Source: CAUPWF01 sp964367905
Lineage (GTDB): Bacteria; Bacillota; Clostridia; Lachnospirales; Lachnospiraceae
Length of the DNA stretch: 31,738 nucleotides
Direction: 5' to 3'
Assembly: GCA_964367905.1 (NCBI GenBank)
Contig: CAYIZP010000035.1
Span: 1-31,738 of the forward strand
The translations under genes were made by a program, and so were the position numbers. This document shows, piece after piece, positions 8,269 through 16,757 of this stretch. The notes beneath the pieces were generated by a model. That model saw only the letters and a program-made list of their open reading frames with translations. It did not search any database and was not told the origin of the DNA. The stretch's first letter is position 1; each line of letters begins with the position of its first letter.

Positions 8269-9144
8269 CTACTTCCTCCTCGCACAGTGTACATTAGTCA
8301 AGAACACCTGCTTCACAATTCCCCTCTCATTTAGATGGCGAATCGCTCGCTGTCCCGCATCTTTGTCCGTGAATATTCCGAAAACCGTAGGTCCACTGCC
8401 GCTCATCATAGCATTCAACGCTCCATGTTCCTTCATCACATCCTTTATTTCCTCTATGACTGGATAATCTGTAATCGTTACTTCTTCCAACACATTTCCT
8501 AATTTGTTCGCAATTCCCATCAAGTCATTCTTCTCAATCGCCTCTAGCATTCCAGCAATATCTGGGTGTTGGTGAATCTCTACTGCATCTAATTTCTCAT
8601 AGACTTCCTTTGTAGAAACATGGGCTGCAGGTTTTGCAATCACGATATAGCATTTTGGTATCGAATTGAGTGGCGTTAATATCTCACCAATCCCCTCTGC
8701 CAATACCGTGCCCCTCATAATGCAATAAGGCACATCTGCACCTAATATCTCTCCTCTGTCCATCAACTCCTTATTCGACAACCGCAAGTGAAACAATCGA
8801 TTTACTCCCCATAAGACTGCAGCTGCGTTTGCACTTCCTCCTGCAAGCCCAGCCGCAACCGGAATCCGTTTCTTCAATGTGATTTTCACACCCTGTTTCA
8901 CTCTAAATTCATCCATCAACAATTTTGCAGCTTTATACGCGATATTCCTCTCATCTGTAGGCAAAAAAATCAAGTTCGACTCTAGAACAATTCCCGCTTC
9001 TTCCCTAATCTCTAGCTTTACATCATCATATAGATAAATCGTCTGCATTACCATCTTCACATCGTGGTAGCCATTCTCTCTTCTCCCCAGAACATCTAGG
9101 GCAAGATTGATTTTTGCCAGTGCTTTTAATTCTATTTCACGCAT
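8269..9144 (-). CDS. ispE: 4-diphosphocytidyl-2-C-methyl-D-erythritol kinase
   Basis: GHMP-family kinase that phosphorylates CDP-ME in the non-mevalonate (MEP) isoprenoid pathway. The 291-aa protein begins MREIELKALAKINLALDVLG, with the catalytic-region Lys and Asn. The ATP-binding glycine-rich motif PVAAGLAGGSANAAAV lies near residue 94, and the third GHMP motif MSGSGPTVFGIF near residue 260. The ATG at 9144 is preceded by AAGGAGTAGG, so the ten-codon upstream extension is rejected. It lies 35 bp after sipL and is translationally linked to the GntR gene. Confidence 0.96.
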   Translation of the reverse strand: MREIELKALAKINLALDVLGRRENGYHDVKMVMQTIYLYDDVKLEIREEAGIVLESNLIFLPTDERNIAYKAAKLLMDEFRVKQGVKITLKKRIPVAAGLAGGSANAAAVLWGVNRLFHLRLSNKELMDRGEILGADVPYCIMRGTVLAEGIGEILTPLNSIPKCYIVIAKPAAHVSTKEVYEKLDAVEIHQHPDIAGMLEAIEKNDLMGIANKLGNVLEEVTITDYPVIEEIKDVMKEHGALNAMMSGSGPTVFGIFTDKDAGQRAIRHLNERGIVKQVFLTNVHCARRK

Positions 9145-9179
9145 AAAACCTACTCCTTTGTATTCTGTATACAATCTAT

Positions 9180-10736
9180 TTATATTATACTAACAATTTC
9201 TTTAAAAATCAACAATTTCTGTCCCGTTTTTACATCTTTTTCTTCTAAATTATTAATCTCCAATATTCCATTCACCGTGGTATGGTATCGCTTCGCAAGA
9301 GACCACAAATCATCGTTTTGCTTATAGATATATCCCACGATTCCTGCCTGACTCTCTAGCTCTGTTCTGGTAAACGGAATCATCTCTGCTCGATCAATCG
9401 CGGAGACCATCTGCCGTGCCCTTACAAATGTTGCAAAGCAGAGAATCGCCTTAATCTCCGCTTCTTCGTTGCTTGTCATCGTAATGGACAATTGTTCCAA
9501 GTTCGGCTCTACGTCATAGACTATTTCACCATTCATCGAACATTCAATCTCATGACTAAATGGAATCATTCCTCTCCACGACCCGTAAGATTCATTGTCA
9601 TCCCCTTTTACATAGAGGAAATTTACATGTAATATTCCATCTACCAAGAGTCCGCTATCTACTCGTGTGATTTTCTCCACTTGTATATTGCCTGAGCAAT
9701 CACAGATTTGAAGTAGCTCATCTTTTAGTTCTGGTAATCCTATCACTTCCACCAACTTGCATTTAGACTGATTCTGCAATACCAGGGATTCCACTTCCAC
9801 CTCTCTTTGCTCTAGCACACAATTCTGATCTAGTGCATAGAGGTCTTCTAACAATTCTACCTCCTGCTCTCTGTAAACCTCTATATCCATCTTCATCGTT
9901 GCCTCAATGCTCAGAATCCGATTCTCACCATCTTCATCCATATGCTGCTCTACCGACAACTCTCCTACATTCCACCTCAGTGTGTGATACATGCTATCAT
10001 CCAAACCGTAACATTCTACTCGACCATCAAACTCCACCGTCTGAGAGACCCAATCTTCTTTCCATTCATCTGAGATATACATACAGAAAAACTGAAACTC
10101 TCCATGAAGAATAATTTCATCCTGACCATTTCTCGTTTCTAATTTTGTGCACCCAATCTTACTCATCAGAATCTGCCCAATGTTCTCCTTTGTGGCCGGC
10201 AACCTTACCTCCTCTTTAATTCGATGCGTATCCTTTTTGGAGGAAGCCATTTCCAATACCGAAATTGTTTTCTGCTGCTTAAAGACGGGAATCTCAGATT
10301 CTACATCCACAGATATTTCACCTGAAGCAATATGATATGCCTGCAGTTGCATTTCTATCATAGACTTCAAACTTAATTTTCTCGAATGTATTACACTTGT
10401 TTGAAAATCAAGCTGATTACACTCTACACGATATTGTGTACCTTCTCCTCCCTCTACATAGATCATTTCTTCAACCGCAATCTTTCCCTCTATACAGCCT
10501 GTTCTCTGCTCCTCATTGTCTGTCGCATATAACACTTGATAACAGAGTGTTCCAGATACTTTTACATATTGTTCCAAACGTACTATATGGTCAATACAAA
10601 GCCTCCCCTCTGCTTGCATGATTGTCACAACATCCTCTTTCACATCCGGAACATTCACATCCTCATCCAAATTAAACTGATGTGTAATCATCACTCCATT
10701 CACACATGTCTGCATTCCTCTTTTTACTAATTCCAT
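9180..10736 (-). CDS. sipL: SipL-like spore coat morphogenesis protein (SPOCS/DUF3794 and LysM)
   Basis: A 518-aa protein of repeated DUF3794 (SPOCS) domains with a C-terminal LysM domain. The first two-thirds consist of beta-rich repeats, each around a pattern of V-x-V-x-G-x-L and Y-V (for example VKVSGTLCYQVLY near residue 60 and VDGILHVNFLYVKGDD near residue 370). The LysM is at about residues 470-515 (IYKQNDDLWSLAKRYHTTVN...LEEKDVKTGQKLLIF). In C. difficile SipL binds SpoIVA through its LysM and localises the coat around the forespore. The ATG at 10736 follows GGAGGGG; an ATG four codons earlier overlaps it. Neighbours ispE, gntR and spoIIR support the assignment. Confidence 0.9.
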   Translation of the reverse strand: MELVKRGMQTCVNGVMITHQFNLDEDVNVPDVKEDVVTIMQAEGRLCIDHIVRLEQYVKVSGTLCYQVLYATDNEEQRTGCIEGKIAVEEMIYVEGGEGTQYRVECNQLDFQTSVIHSRKLSLKSMIEMQLQAYHIASGEISVDVESEIPVFKQQKTISVLEMASSKKDTHRIKEEVRLPATKENIGQILMSKIGCTKLETRNGQDEIILHGEFQFFCMYISDEWKEDWVSQTVEFDGRVECYGLDDSMYHTLRWNVGELSVEQHMDEDGENRILSIEATMKMDIEVYREQEVELLEDLYALDQNCVLEQREVEVESLVLQNQSKCKLVEVIGLPELKDELLQICDCSGNIQVEKITRVDSGLLVDGILHVNFLYVKGDDNESYGSWRGMIPFSHEIECSMNGEIVYDVEPNLEQLSITMTSNEEAEIKAILCFATFVRARQMVSAIDRAEMIPFTRTELESQAGIVGYIYKQNDDLWSLAKRYHTTVNGILEINNLEEKDVKTGQKLLIFKEIVSII

Positions 10737-10777
10737 AAACCCCTCCATTTTCTTATTATTGACATCATTCCATTTAC

Positions 10778-11233
10778 TTAATACATCGGTTCAAACACAA
10801 TAGGCTTTCCATATTCTTCAATTTTAATCACTATGTATGGATACGTTTCTACCGTCTGTATGTTTTCATCCTGCCTTGGACCTAACAAATTCGTACTCAC
10901 AACCACTGTTGTTTCTGTTTCGTAAATCTCTACTATCTCTATGCTATATCCACTTGTATCTTGAGCTCCATACCCCCTTATAATATAGGTATCCCCTTGG
11001 TCTGTGTATGATAACTTCATTTTATTCTTCAGATTCTCTGCGACTAATTCCTCAATTTCATTAGGCAGTTCTGCTTCGTCAATTACCGTATATTCGATGT
11101 CAGAAATCCTTTCCTCGCTCACCTCTGTCACTACACAGCCTGTTGTCAAGAATAATAAAATGATGAATAATCCTACAAAATATCTAGTTTTTCGAATTTT
11201 TTCACCTCTTCCAAATTTCTTCTGTAATAACAT
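10778..11233 (-). CDS. PrcB-like lipoprotein
   Basis: A 151-aa putative membrane lipoprotein. A basic start and hydrophobic stretch (FVGLFIILLFL) end in a lipobox LTTGC, with the lipidated Cys at residue 33. The mature part resembles the PrcB C-terminal fold: TYIIRGYGAQDTSGYSIEI (the family has TGGY), followed by VVVSTNLLGP and VETYPYIVIKI. In Treponema PrcB associates with a surface protease; the function here is unknown. The start is uncertain. The ATG at 11233 has no ribosome binding site, whereas AGAGGTG (11203-11209) lies five bases before an in-frame ATT at 11197 that would give a compact signal peptide. It precedes sipL by 41 bp. Confidence 0.7.
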   Translation of the reverse strand: MLLQKKFGRGEKIRKTRYFVGLFIILLFLTTGCVVTEVSEERISDIEYTVIDEAELPNEIEELVAENLKNKMKLSYTDQGDTYIIRGYGAQDTSGYSIEIVEIYETETTVVVSTNLLGPRQDENIQTVETYPYIVIKIEEYGKPIVFEPMY

Positions 11234-11244
11234 ATGAAGTAATC

Positions 11245-11273
11245 TGTACTTTCATAACTACTTGTGTTAAAAT
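11245..11273 (+). promoter_or_regulatory. Possible SigmaA promoter for plsC-upp
   Basis: TGTACT (11245-11250) and TAAAAT (11268-11273) are 17 bp apart and lie just upstream of the plsC binding site GAGGAGG (11278-11284). The -35 box is poor and the call rests on spacing and position. Confidence 0.35.
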
Positions 11274-11293
11274 AGTCGAGGAGGATTTTTTAT

Positions 11294-12049
11294 ATGATAC
11301 GTTATATCACAGTTGTGGTTTATTTGGTACTTTATCTTATCTTTTCAGTACCAGTATTTTTTGTCTATCACACCATAAGGAAATTTGACAAAGAAAAAGG
11401 AGACCGTTTAGCTCTCCATTCTATCCAAGGTGCTTTTCGCACTATATTGAAGATATCTGGGACAAGTGTCACTGTCATCGGAAAAGAAAAGGTCCCTGAA
11501 GAAGCAGCCTTATTTATCGGCAATCATCGCAGTCTGTTCGACATACACCTTACCAGCGTTCAATTCGACAAAATAATGGGATATGTTGCAAAAGATGGCC
11601 TATTGAAGGCGCCGATTTTGCGTGGGAGAATGAAAGATATTTACTGTCTATTTTTGAATCGTTCTGATCCACGTGAAGGCATGAAAATGATATTGACAGC
11701 CATTGACCATATTAAATCTGGGATTTCTATGTGTGTATTTCCCGAAGGAACACGAAGTGAAGGTGCTGAGACAGAGTTATTGGAGTTTAAAGAGGGAGCA
11801 TTTAAGATTGCAAACAAGGCAAAATGTGCCATCGTTCCCATCTCAATCAACCATACGCGCGACATATTCGAACGTCAATTTCCGAAAATTAGAAAAGCAC
11901 ATATTGTTATAGAATATGGCACCCCCATCTATATGGATGAATTAGATGCGGAAACAAAAAGACACATGGGCGCATATTGTCGAAATATTATAATAGAAAC
12001 TTTAGAAAAAAATGAAAAACTTTACTATACAACTCAAGGAGGAAACTAA
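11294..12049 (+). CDS. plsC: 1-acyl-sn-glycerol-3-phosphate acyltransferase
   Basis: Membrane-associated enzyme that acylates lysophosphatidic acid to phosphatidic acid in phospholipid synthesis. The 251-aa protein has an N-terminal membrane segment (residues 3-27), the catalytic HX4D motif as NHRSLFD (H78, D83), the glycerol-phosphate-binding FPEGTRS near residue 150, and a VPISI segment. GAGGAGG lies nine bases before the ATG. It is the first of two plus-strand genes; upp starts two bases after its stop. It is divergent from the lipoprotein gene. Confidence 0.95.
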   Translation: MIRYITVVVYLVLYLIFSVPVFFVYHTIRKFDKEKGDRLALHSIQGAFRTILKISGTSVTVIGKEKVPEEAALFIGNHRSLFDIHLTSVQFDKIMGYVAKDGLLKAPILRGRMKDIYCLFLNRSDPREGMKMILTAIDHIKSGISMCVFPEGTRSEGAETELLEFKEGAFKIANKAKCAIVPISINHTRDIFERQFPKIRKAHIVIEYGTPIYMDELDAETKRHMGAYCRNIIIETLEKNEKLYYTTQGGN

Positions 12050-12051
12050 AC

Positions 12052-12681
12052 ATGCAAAATGTAACAACATTCACACACCCACTGATTCAACACAAAATTT
12101 CATTATTAAGAGACAAGAGTACTGGAACCAATGAATTTCGCAAGCTCGTAGAAGAGATTGCAAACCTGATGGGATTCGAAGCCCTACGTGATCTCCCTTT
12201 AGAAGATGTAAAGGTGGAAACACCAATCGAGACCTGTATGACACCTATGATCGCTGGTAAGAAACTAGCAATCGTACCAATCCTACGTGCTGGACTTGGA
12301 ATGGTAAATGGAATCCTGAACTTAGTTCCTTCAGCAAAAGTTGGGCATATTGGTCTTTATCGTGACGAGGAAACACATCAACCACACGAATACTACTGCA
12401 AGCTACCAAACCCAATCGAAGAGAGAACCATCGTAGTACTAGACCCAATGTTAGCAACGGGAGGATCCGCTGTATCTGCAGTAGACTTCATCAAAGAACA
12501 CGGTGGAAAAAACATCAAATTCATGGCAATCATCGCTGCTCCCGAAGGCTTGGATAAACTAATTGCCGCCCATCCAGACATTCAGATTTACGTAGGTTGT
12601 GTGGATCGTTGTCTAAACGAAGCGGCATATATCTGCCCTGGTCTAGGAGATGCTGGGGATAGGATATTTGGAACCAAATAA
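12052..12681 (+). CDS. upp: Uracil phosphoribosyltransferase
   Basis: Pyrimidine salvage enzyme that makes UMP from uracil and PRPP. The length (209 aa) is exactly typical. The PRPP-binding loop LDPMLATGGSAVSAVDF and the uracil-binding C-terminal YICPGLGDAGDRIFGTK are both intact. AAGGAGGAAAC lies right before the ATG and overlaps the plsC end, so the two are probably one transcript. Immediately after the stop an imperfect TTGTA/TACAA hairpin (12683-12716) and a large palindrome follow. Confidence 0.97.
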   Translation: MQNVTTFTHPLIQHKISLLRDKSTGTNEFRKLVEEIANLMGFEALRDLPLEDVKVETPIETCMTPMIAGKKLAIVPILRAGLGMVNGILNLVPSAKVGHIGLYRDEETHQPHEYYCKLPNPIEERTIVVLDPMLATGGSAVSAVDFIKEHGGKNIKFMAIIAAPEGLDKLIAAHPDIQIYVGCVDRCLNEAAYICPGLGDAGDRIFGTK

Positions 12682-12710
12682 TTTGTAACTATACGTAGCC
12701 ACTTCGTTAT

Positions 12711-12890
12711 ATACAAAGCACCGAGGTTGAAACAGAACCTGCGGATTCTTCCTCTCTTCCGATTCTGCCTTATTCTATCGAGGGAAATAAAACTCGCTTA
12801 CGCTCAAACAGTTATTTCCCTCGATGGCAATCATCGGAACATCGTCGAATCTCCGCAATGGTTCTTTATCCTACCTCGGTTCTTTTGTAT
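12711..12890. repeat. Large imperfect palindromic element, about 180 bp
   Basis: The 12682-12985 gap between convergent upp and the sulfatase gene has no ORF. Its core is one long nested palindrome. Paired arms from outside in are ATACAAAG (12711-12718) with CTTTTGTAT (12882-12890), ACCGAGGT (12720-12727) with ACCTCGGT (12873-12880), GAACC (12735-12739) with GGTTC (12860-12864), GCGGATTC (12741-12748) with GAATCTCCGC (12847-12856), CCGAT with ATCGG, and a perfect 14-bp inner stem (12777-12790 with 12812-12825). The loop contains CTCGCTTACGCTC. It may serve as a bidirectional terminator, or be a MITE-like palindromic repeat. A separate 8-bp hairpin lies at 12901-12931. Confidence 0.65.
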
Positions 12891-12985
12891 GTTTTACTTC
12901 TTGTAATACGACTCTTATACTTATATTACAATCTAAGACTAGATTTATATGGTTCTTGCGAATAGAGGAAGGGGCTACGAATGTT

Positions 12986-14449
12986 TTACTTTTTATAGTC
13001 TCCACTAGCCCTTACGTCTTTTAATTCTGGTCCGATATTTTCCAATGGTTCGAATCTCACATCATATGGATAATCCTCATATGTCCATTCCATTGAGCCA
13101 ATATCTCTAACCTTTACACTCATCTGGCGCTTTAATAGTTTCAGTGTCAAATCAGTTTGTATGTCTCTATAATCTGGGTTGTCATACAAATTAATCAACT
13201 CATCCATATCGTCTTCTAGGTTGTATAATTCACACACATCATCTCCATAGATTGATAATTTGTAAGCTCCTTTTCTTATCATTGCACCTACTCCAAGTGA
13301 TGTCGGAACATGTGGCGCATTGATGATATGACCTGATATCGGTTCTTTGTATGTAGGACTTCCTCCCCCAGCCTCGCATATGACTGTGTCCTTGCCTTTG
13401 AAGATTTTTTTATTTATGTCCTCAACCCAACTTTTCCCAACCATTGTGGGTGGTATCTCAACACCCAAGGCGTCCAAAAGTGTAGGTACCAAATCAACCT
13501 CTTCTGTCAGACCCGAGAAGGTGTTATTTTCCCATCTCCCATCTGGGTGTACTAGAATTGTCGGTATTTTTGTTAGACAATCATAAAATGTTGGGTTTTT
13601 GTGTGTCATTCCATAGTCTCCCAATAGTTCGCCGTGATCACTAAAGAATAGGATAACCGTCTTTTTATCTTTGCCTGTTCTATTCAAAGCCTCTAGGATT
13701 CGTCCAACACTATCGTCAACATAACTGATCTGACCCATGTAATATGCAATAGCTTTTTTCAGGTCGTCATCACTACACAAGTCCATCTCTGAATGAACTC
13801 GAAACACTTCATTTCGAATTGGCTGTTTATCCTTATCATACAAATTTCTACGTTTCGATAGGATTACTTCCTCTGGGTCATACATCGTATCATATGGTTT
13901 TGGACAACAAAATGCCGGATGTGGATCTTGATAATTCAACCACAAGAAAAACGGTTTATCTGAAGAATCATTCATAAAATCAATTCCCATTGTCGTAAGC
14001 TTATCTGTTATATTAAATTCGTGATTTTCATCTAATGTGAACGAACTAAAGGAATGCACATAGTCTGGATGCCCATCATAATTTCCTAAACACACCTCAT
14101 ACAACTCATCCCACAACTCATGCAAACGGTCATATGTAAATAAATGATTTTTTCCAAACATTCCTGTTCTATAACCAACCTTTTTCAAGGAAGTTACGAT
14201 GTTTGGCACATCAGGGCTAATCGTAGACCAATAATTTCTATGATTGTGTTCAGAAAAGTATGTGCTTGTTGCAAATGAACACCTTGATGGTCCACACAGC
14301 GGAGCTGCACAATACATATTATCAAATTTCACTCCGTTCTTTGCTAAGGAGTCAATATGAGGGGTCTTTATTGTCGGATGACCATAACAGCCTAGATAAT
14401 CTTGCCTCATTTGGTCTGGTGTTATTATGATTAAATTCAATTGTTCCAT
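12986..14449 (-). CDS. Type I sulfatase (Cys-type, formylglycine-dependent)
   Basis: A 487-aa alkaline-phosphatase-superfamily hydrolase. C52 in LCGPSRCSF (C-x-P-S-R) is the residue converted to formylglycine; in an anaerobe that needs a radical-SAM maturase, which is not in this window. Metal and substrate residues are visible: D12 in ITPDQ, K100 in FGKNH, H177 in DPHP, D271-H272 in FSDHGELLGDYG, and K284. There is no signal peptide, so it should work in the cytoplasm on an imported sulfate ester. It resembles choline-sulfatase/phosphonate monoester hydrolase types, but the substrate is unknown. The ATG at 14449 has GAGGAG nearby and starts 11 bases after the ATPase stop, making it the last gene of the transporter operon. 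Confidence 0.9.
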   Translation of the reverse strand: MEQLNLIIITPDQMRQDYLGCYGHPTIKTPHIDSLAKNGVKFDNMYCAAPLCGPSRCSFATSTYFSEHNHRNYWSTISPDVPNIVTSLKKVGYRTGMFGKNHLFTYDRLHELWDELYEVCLGNYDGHPDYVHSFSSFTLDENHEFNITDKLTTMGIDFMNDSSDKPFFLWLNYQDPHPAFCCPKPYDTMYDPEEVILSKRRNLYDKDKQPIRNEVFRVHSEMDLCSDDDLKKAIAYYMGQISYVDDSVGRILEALNRTGKDKKTVILFFSDHGELLGDYGMTHKNPTFYDCLTKIPTILVHPDGRWENNTFSGLTEEVDLVPTLLDALGVEIPPTMVGKSWVEDINKKIFKGKDTVICEAGGGSPTYKEPISGHIINAPHVPTSLGVGAMIRKGAYKLSIYGDDVCELYNLEDDMDELINLYDNPDYRDIQTDLTLKLLKRQMSVKVRDIGSMEWTYEDYPYDVRFEPLENIGPELKDVRASGDYKK

Positions 14450-14460
14450 TGTTTTCTCCT

Positions 14461-15204
14461 CTACCACCATTTAATCAATTCAGTAACCTGATCTCTTAGT
14501 TTTACAAATTCAGGTGAAGATACATTTCTTGGTCTTGGTAAGTCATTGATGATTTCCGTTTTAATTTGGGTCGGCTTATTTGTCAAAACAATAATTCTAT
14601 TTGACAGATAAACTGCCTCTTCAATATTATGCGTGATAAAAAGAACAGTAGTCTTGATCTCTTGCCACATTTTAATCAATTCATCTTCTAGTTTATATTT
14701 TAATGTCAGATCCAGTTGTCCATAAGGCTCATCCATTAATAGGAGGTCTGGTTCTGTCGCGAATGCTCTTGCAATTACTACTCGTTGTAACATACTTGCC
14801 GAGATTTGACTCGGATAATAATTTCTATATTTTTCAAGACCTACAATTCCTATTACTTTATCCACGCGTTGTTTAATTACATCCTCTGATAATTTCTTAA
14901 CCCTTAAACCAAATTCAATATTTTGCTGCACATTCAGCCACTCCATCGTAGAATATTCTTGAAAAATATAGGCTAAATTTTGTACAGACGGGTCTATATC
15001 TGCACCATCTACTTTTATTGTTCCCTTATCTGGTTCATAGATTTTAGTAAGCGAGTTTAAGAATGTTGTTTTTCCACACCCAGTAGGTCCCACAATACAT
15101 AAAAACTCCCCATCTTCTACATCGAACGAAACATCATTAAGCACTAACAAATCACCAAATCCCTTGGTCAAATTTCTAACTTCTACTTTATTTTTTTTAC
15201 TCAT
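14461..15204 (-). CDS. ABC importer ATPase 2 (SsuB/TauB-like) with degenerate signature motif
   Basis: A 247-aa nucleotide-binding subunit of a nitrate/sulfonate/taurine-type importer. Walker A GPTGCGKTT (39-47), Q-loop Q82, Walker B LLLMDE (154-159), D-loop QLD and switch His H192 (FITHN) are intact. The ABC signature, normally LSGGQ/M, reads ISASM (134-138): both glycines are lost. Its partner ATPase has a good signature but lacks the switch His, so the two look like a heterodimer with one degenerate site. The C-terminal LPRPRN...SPEFVKLRDQVTELI is shared with the partner. It lies 15 bp after ATPase 1 and just before the sulfatase gene. Confidence 0.92.
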   Translation of the reverse strand: MSKKNKVEVRNLTKGFGDLLVLNDVSFDVEDGEFLCIVGPTGCGKTTFLNSLTKIYEPDKGTIKVDGADIDPSVQNLAYIFQEYSTMEWLNVQQNIEFGLRVKKLSEDVIKQRVDKVIGIVGLEKYRNYYPSQISASMLQRVVIARAFATEPDLLLMDEPYGQLDLTLKYKLEDELIKMWQEIKTTVLFITHNIEEAVYLSNRIIVLTNKPTQIKTEIINDLPRPRNVSSPEFVKLRDQVTELIKWW

Positions 15205-15219
15205 GCTCCCATCCTTTCT

Positions 15220-15993
15220 CTACATCTGTTCAACTAGATCCGTTATTTCATCACGTAAAGCCAAGAATTCCGGACTTGTATATTTTCTAGGTCTTGGAAG
15301 GTCTACTACGTATTCTTTCACCACATTTGTTGGTGTGTTTTTCAATAGTATAATTCTATCTGCTAAATAAATTGCTTCTTCTACATTATTCGTAACAAAG
15401 ATAACCGTTCTCTTATCACTGTTGCATAATTTTTCAATTTCTTCTTCCATCAGATATCTAGTCTGGGCATCCAAATGTCCAAATGGTTCGTCCATAAGTA
15501 TGATTTCTGGATCATTGCAATATGCTCTAGCAATTCCTACTCTTTGTTGCATACCACCAGAAAGCTTAATTGGATAACTATTTTCATAACCTGTCAGTCC
15601 TACCATATCAATATATTTTTGAGCGCGTTCCTTCCACTCGCTCTTCTTCACCTTATTAACTTTTGGTCCAAATGCCACATTATTCATAACCGACATCCAC
15701 GGAAATAATGCCGTAGTTTGATATACCATTCCTCGGTCAGTCTTCGGTCCATCTACTTCTTCTCCATTAACTACAACCGAGCCTGTTGTTTTACTTTCTA
15801 GTCCTGCTAATATTCTTAAGATTGTTGTCTTCCCACATTGTCCTGGTCCAAACAATACAACAAATTCATTCTCATATACATCCAAATTAAGATCTTCTAT
15901 TACTTCATTCACTTCATTTTGCGTTCTGCTTTTCGAAATAAATGTTTTACTTAAATTCTTTACAGATATTTTTAATTCCCTCTCACGGCCCAT
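15220..15993 (-). CDS. ABC importer ATPase 1 (SsuB/TauB-like) lacking the switch His
   Basis: A 257-aa nucleotide-binding subunit. Walker A GPGQCGKTT (49-57), Q-loop Q92, signature LSGGM (144-148) and Walker B IILMDE (164-169) are good. The H-loop, normally THD, reads TNN (201-203), so the switch His is Asn at 202. Walker A also has Gln in place of the usual Ser. The ATG at 15993 is chosen because AAGGAG lies nine bases upstream; it overlaps the permease end by 22 bases, implying coupling. It probably forms a heterodimer with ATPase 2 beneath the two permeases. Confidence 0.92.
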   Translation of the reverse strand: MGRERELKISVKNLSKTFISKSRTQNEVNEVIEDLNLDVYENEFVVLFGPGQCGKTTILRILAGLESKTTGSVVVNGEEVDGPKTDRGMVYQTTALFPWMSVMNNVAFGPKVNKVKKSEWKERAQKYIDMVGLTGYENSYPIKLSGGMQQRVGIARAYCNDPEIILMDEPFGHLDAQTRYLMEEEIEKLCNSDKRTVIFVTNNVEEAIYLADRIILLKNTPTNVVKEYVVDLPRPRKYTSPEFLALRDEITDLVEQM

Positions 15994-16754
15994 ACACACA
16001 ATCTCCTTTCTATCCATCTCATAAGATTTGCTAATATAAATCCAACGATTCCAATTGCAAGCATTCCTACCAGAATTTGAACAGTATCACCATTATTCAT
16101 ACCAGTTGTTATAATCCATCCACACCCTTGATTCGAACTTACCATCTCTGCTGCCAACACTGCCATCCATGAAGTGGACAGTGAAACCTGTAATCCAGCA
16201 AAAATATAAGGAACTGCACTTGGCAGAATGATTTTGAAAAATATTTGCATTTGATTTGCGCCTAAGAGTCTTGCTGCCCCTACTAATTGTTGATCCACTT
16301 TATTGGTTCCATCCATAGAGTTTAGAACAACATTGGCAAATCCTCCCATAAAAATGATAAACCATTTTGTCTCTTCTCCAATTCCAAACCATAGAATCGC
16401 TAACGGAATCCAAGCAAGTCCTGGTATAGGACGAATAAGGTTAAAAATCGGACTCACGAATGCATTAATCGTTTTAGAATATCCCATTGCAACCCCTAAA
16501 ATAATACCGATCACCGAGGATAATCCATATCCAATAAGTACACGTTGTAAACTAAAGCCTACATGTTGTATCAAATTATATTGTCCTATATTATTTGTTA
16601 TTGATGCCGCGAAGTACTCGAATACATCAAGTGGATTTGGGAATATCAGACTTATGTCGGTATATGCTACTGCTAAATACCATACTAAAAACAAAGAGAA
16701 AATCGAGCAAATCCCTACACCAACAGACACTGTTCTATTCTTAATATTGTTCAT
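15972..16754 (-). CDS. ABC importer permease B (SsuC/TauC-like)
   Basis: A 260-aa integral membrane subunit of the BPD-transport family. There are about six membrane segments, the first at residues 8-32 (VGVGICSIFSLFLVWYLAVAY). The cytoplasmic EAA loop that docks the ATPase is seen as GAARLLGANQMQIFFKIILPSAVPYIFAG. Periplasmic-side PNPLDVFEYF near residue 40 and LIRPIPGLAWIPLAILWFG near residue 105 are typical of nitrate/sulfonate/taurine permeases. It starts three bases after permease A stops and is a diverged paralogue of it, so a heterodimeric channel is likely. Confidence 0.92.
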   Translation of the reverse strand: MNNIKNRTVSVGVGICSIFSLFLVWYLAVAYTDISLIFPNPLDVFEYFAASITNNIGQYNLIQHVGFSLQRVLIGYGLSSVIGIILGVAMGYSKTINAFVSPIFNLIRPIPGLAWIPLAILWFGIGEETKWFIIFMGGFANVVLNSMDGTNKVDQQLVGAARLLGANQMQIFFKIILPSAVPYIFAGLQVSLSTSWMAVLAAEMVSSNQGCGWIITTGMNNGDTVQILVGMLAIGIVGFILANLMRWIERRLCVWAVRGN

Positions 16755-16757
16755 TTC

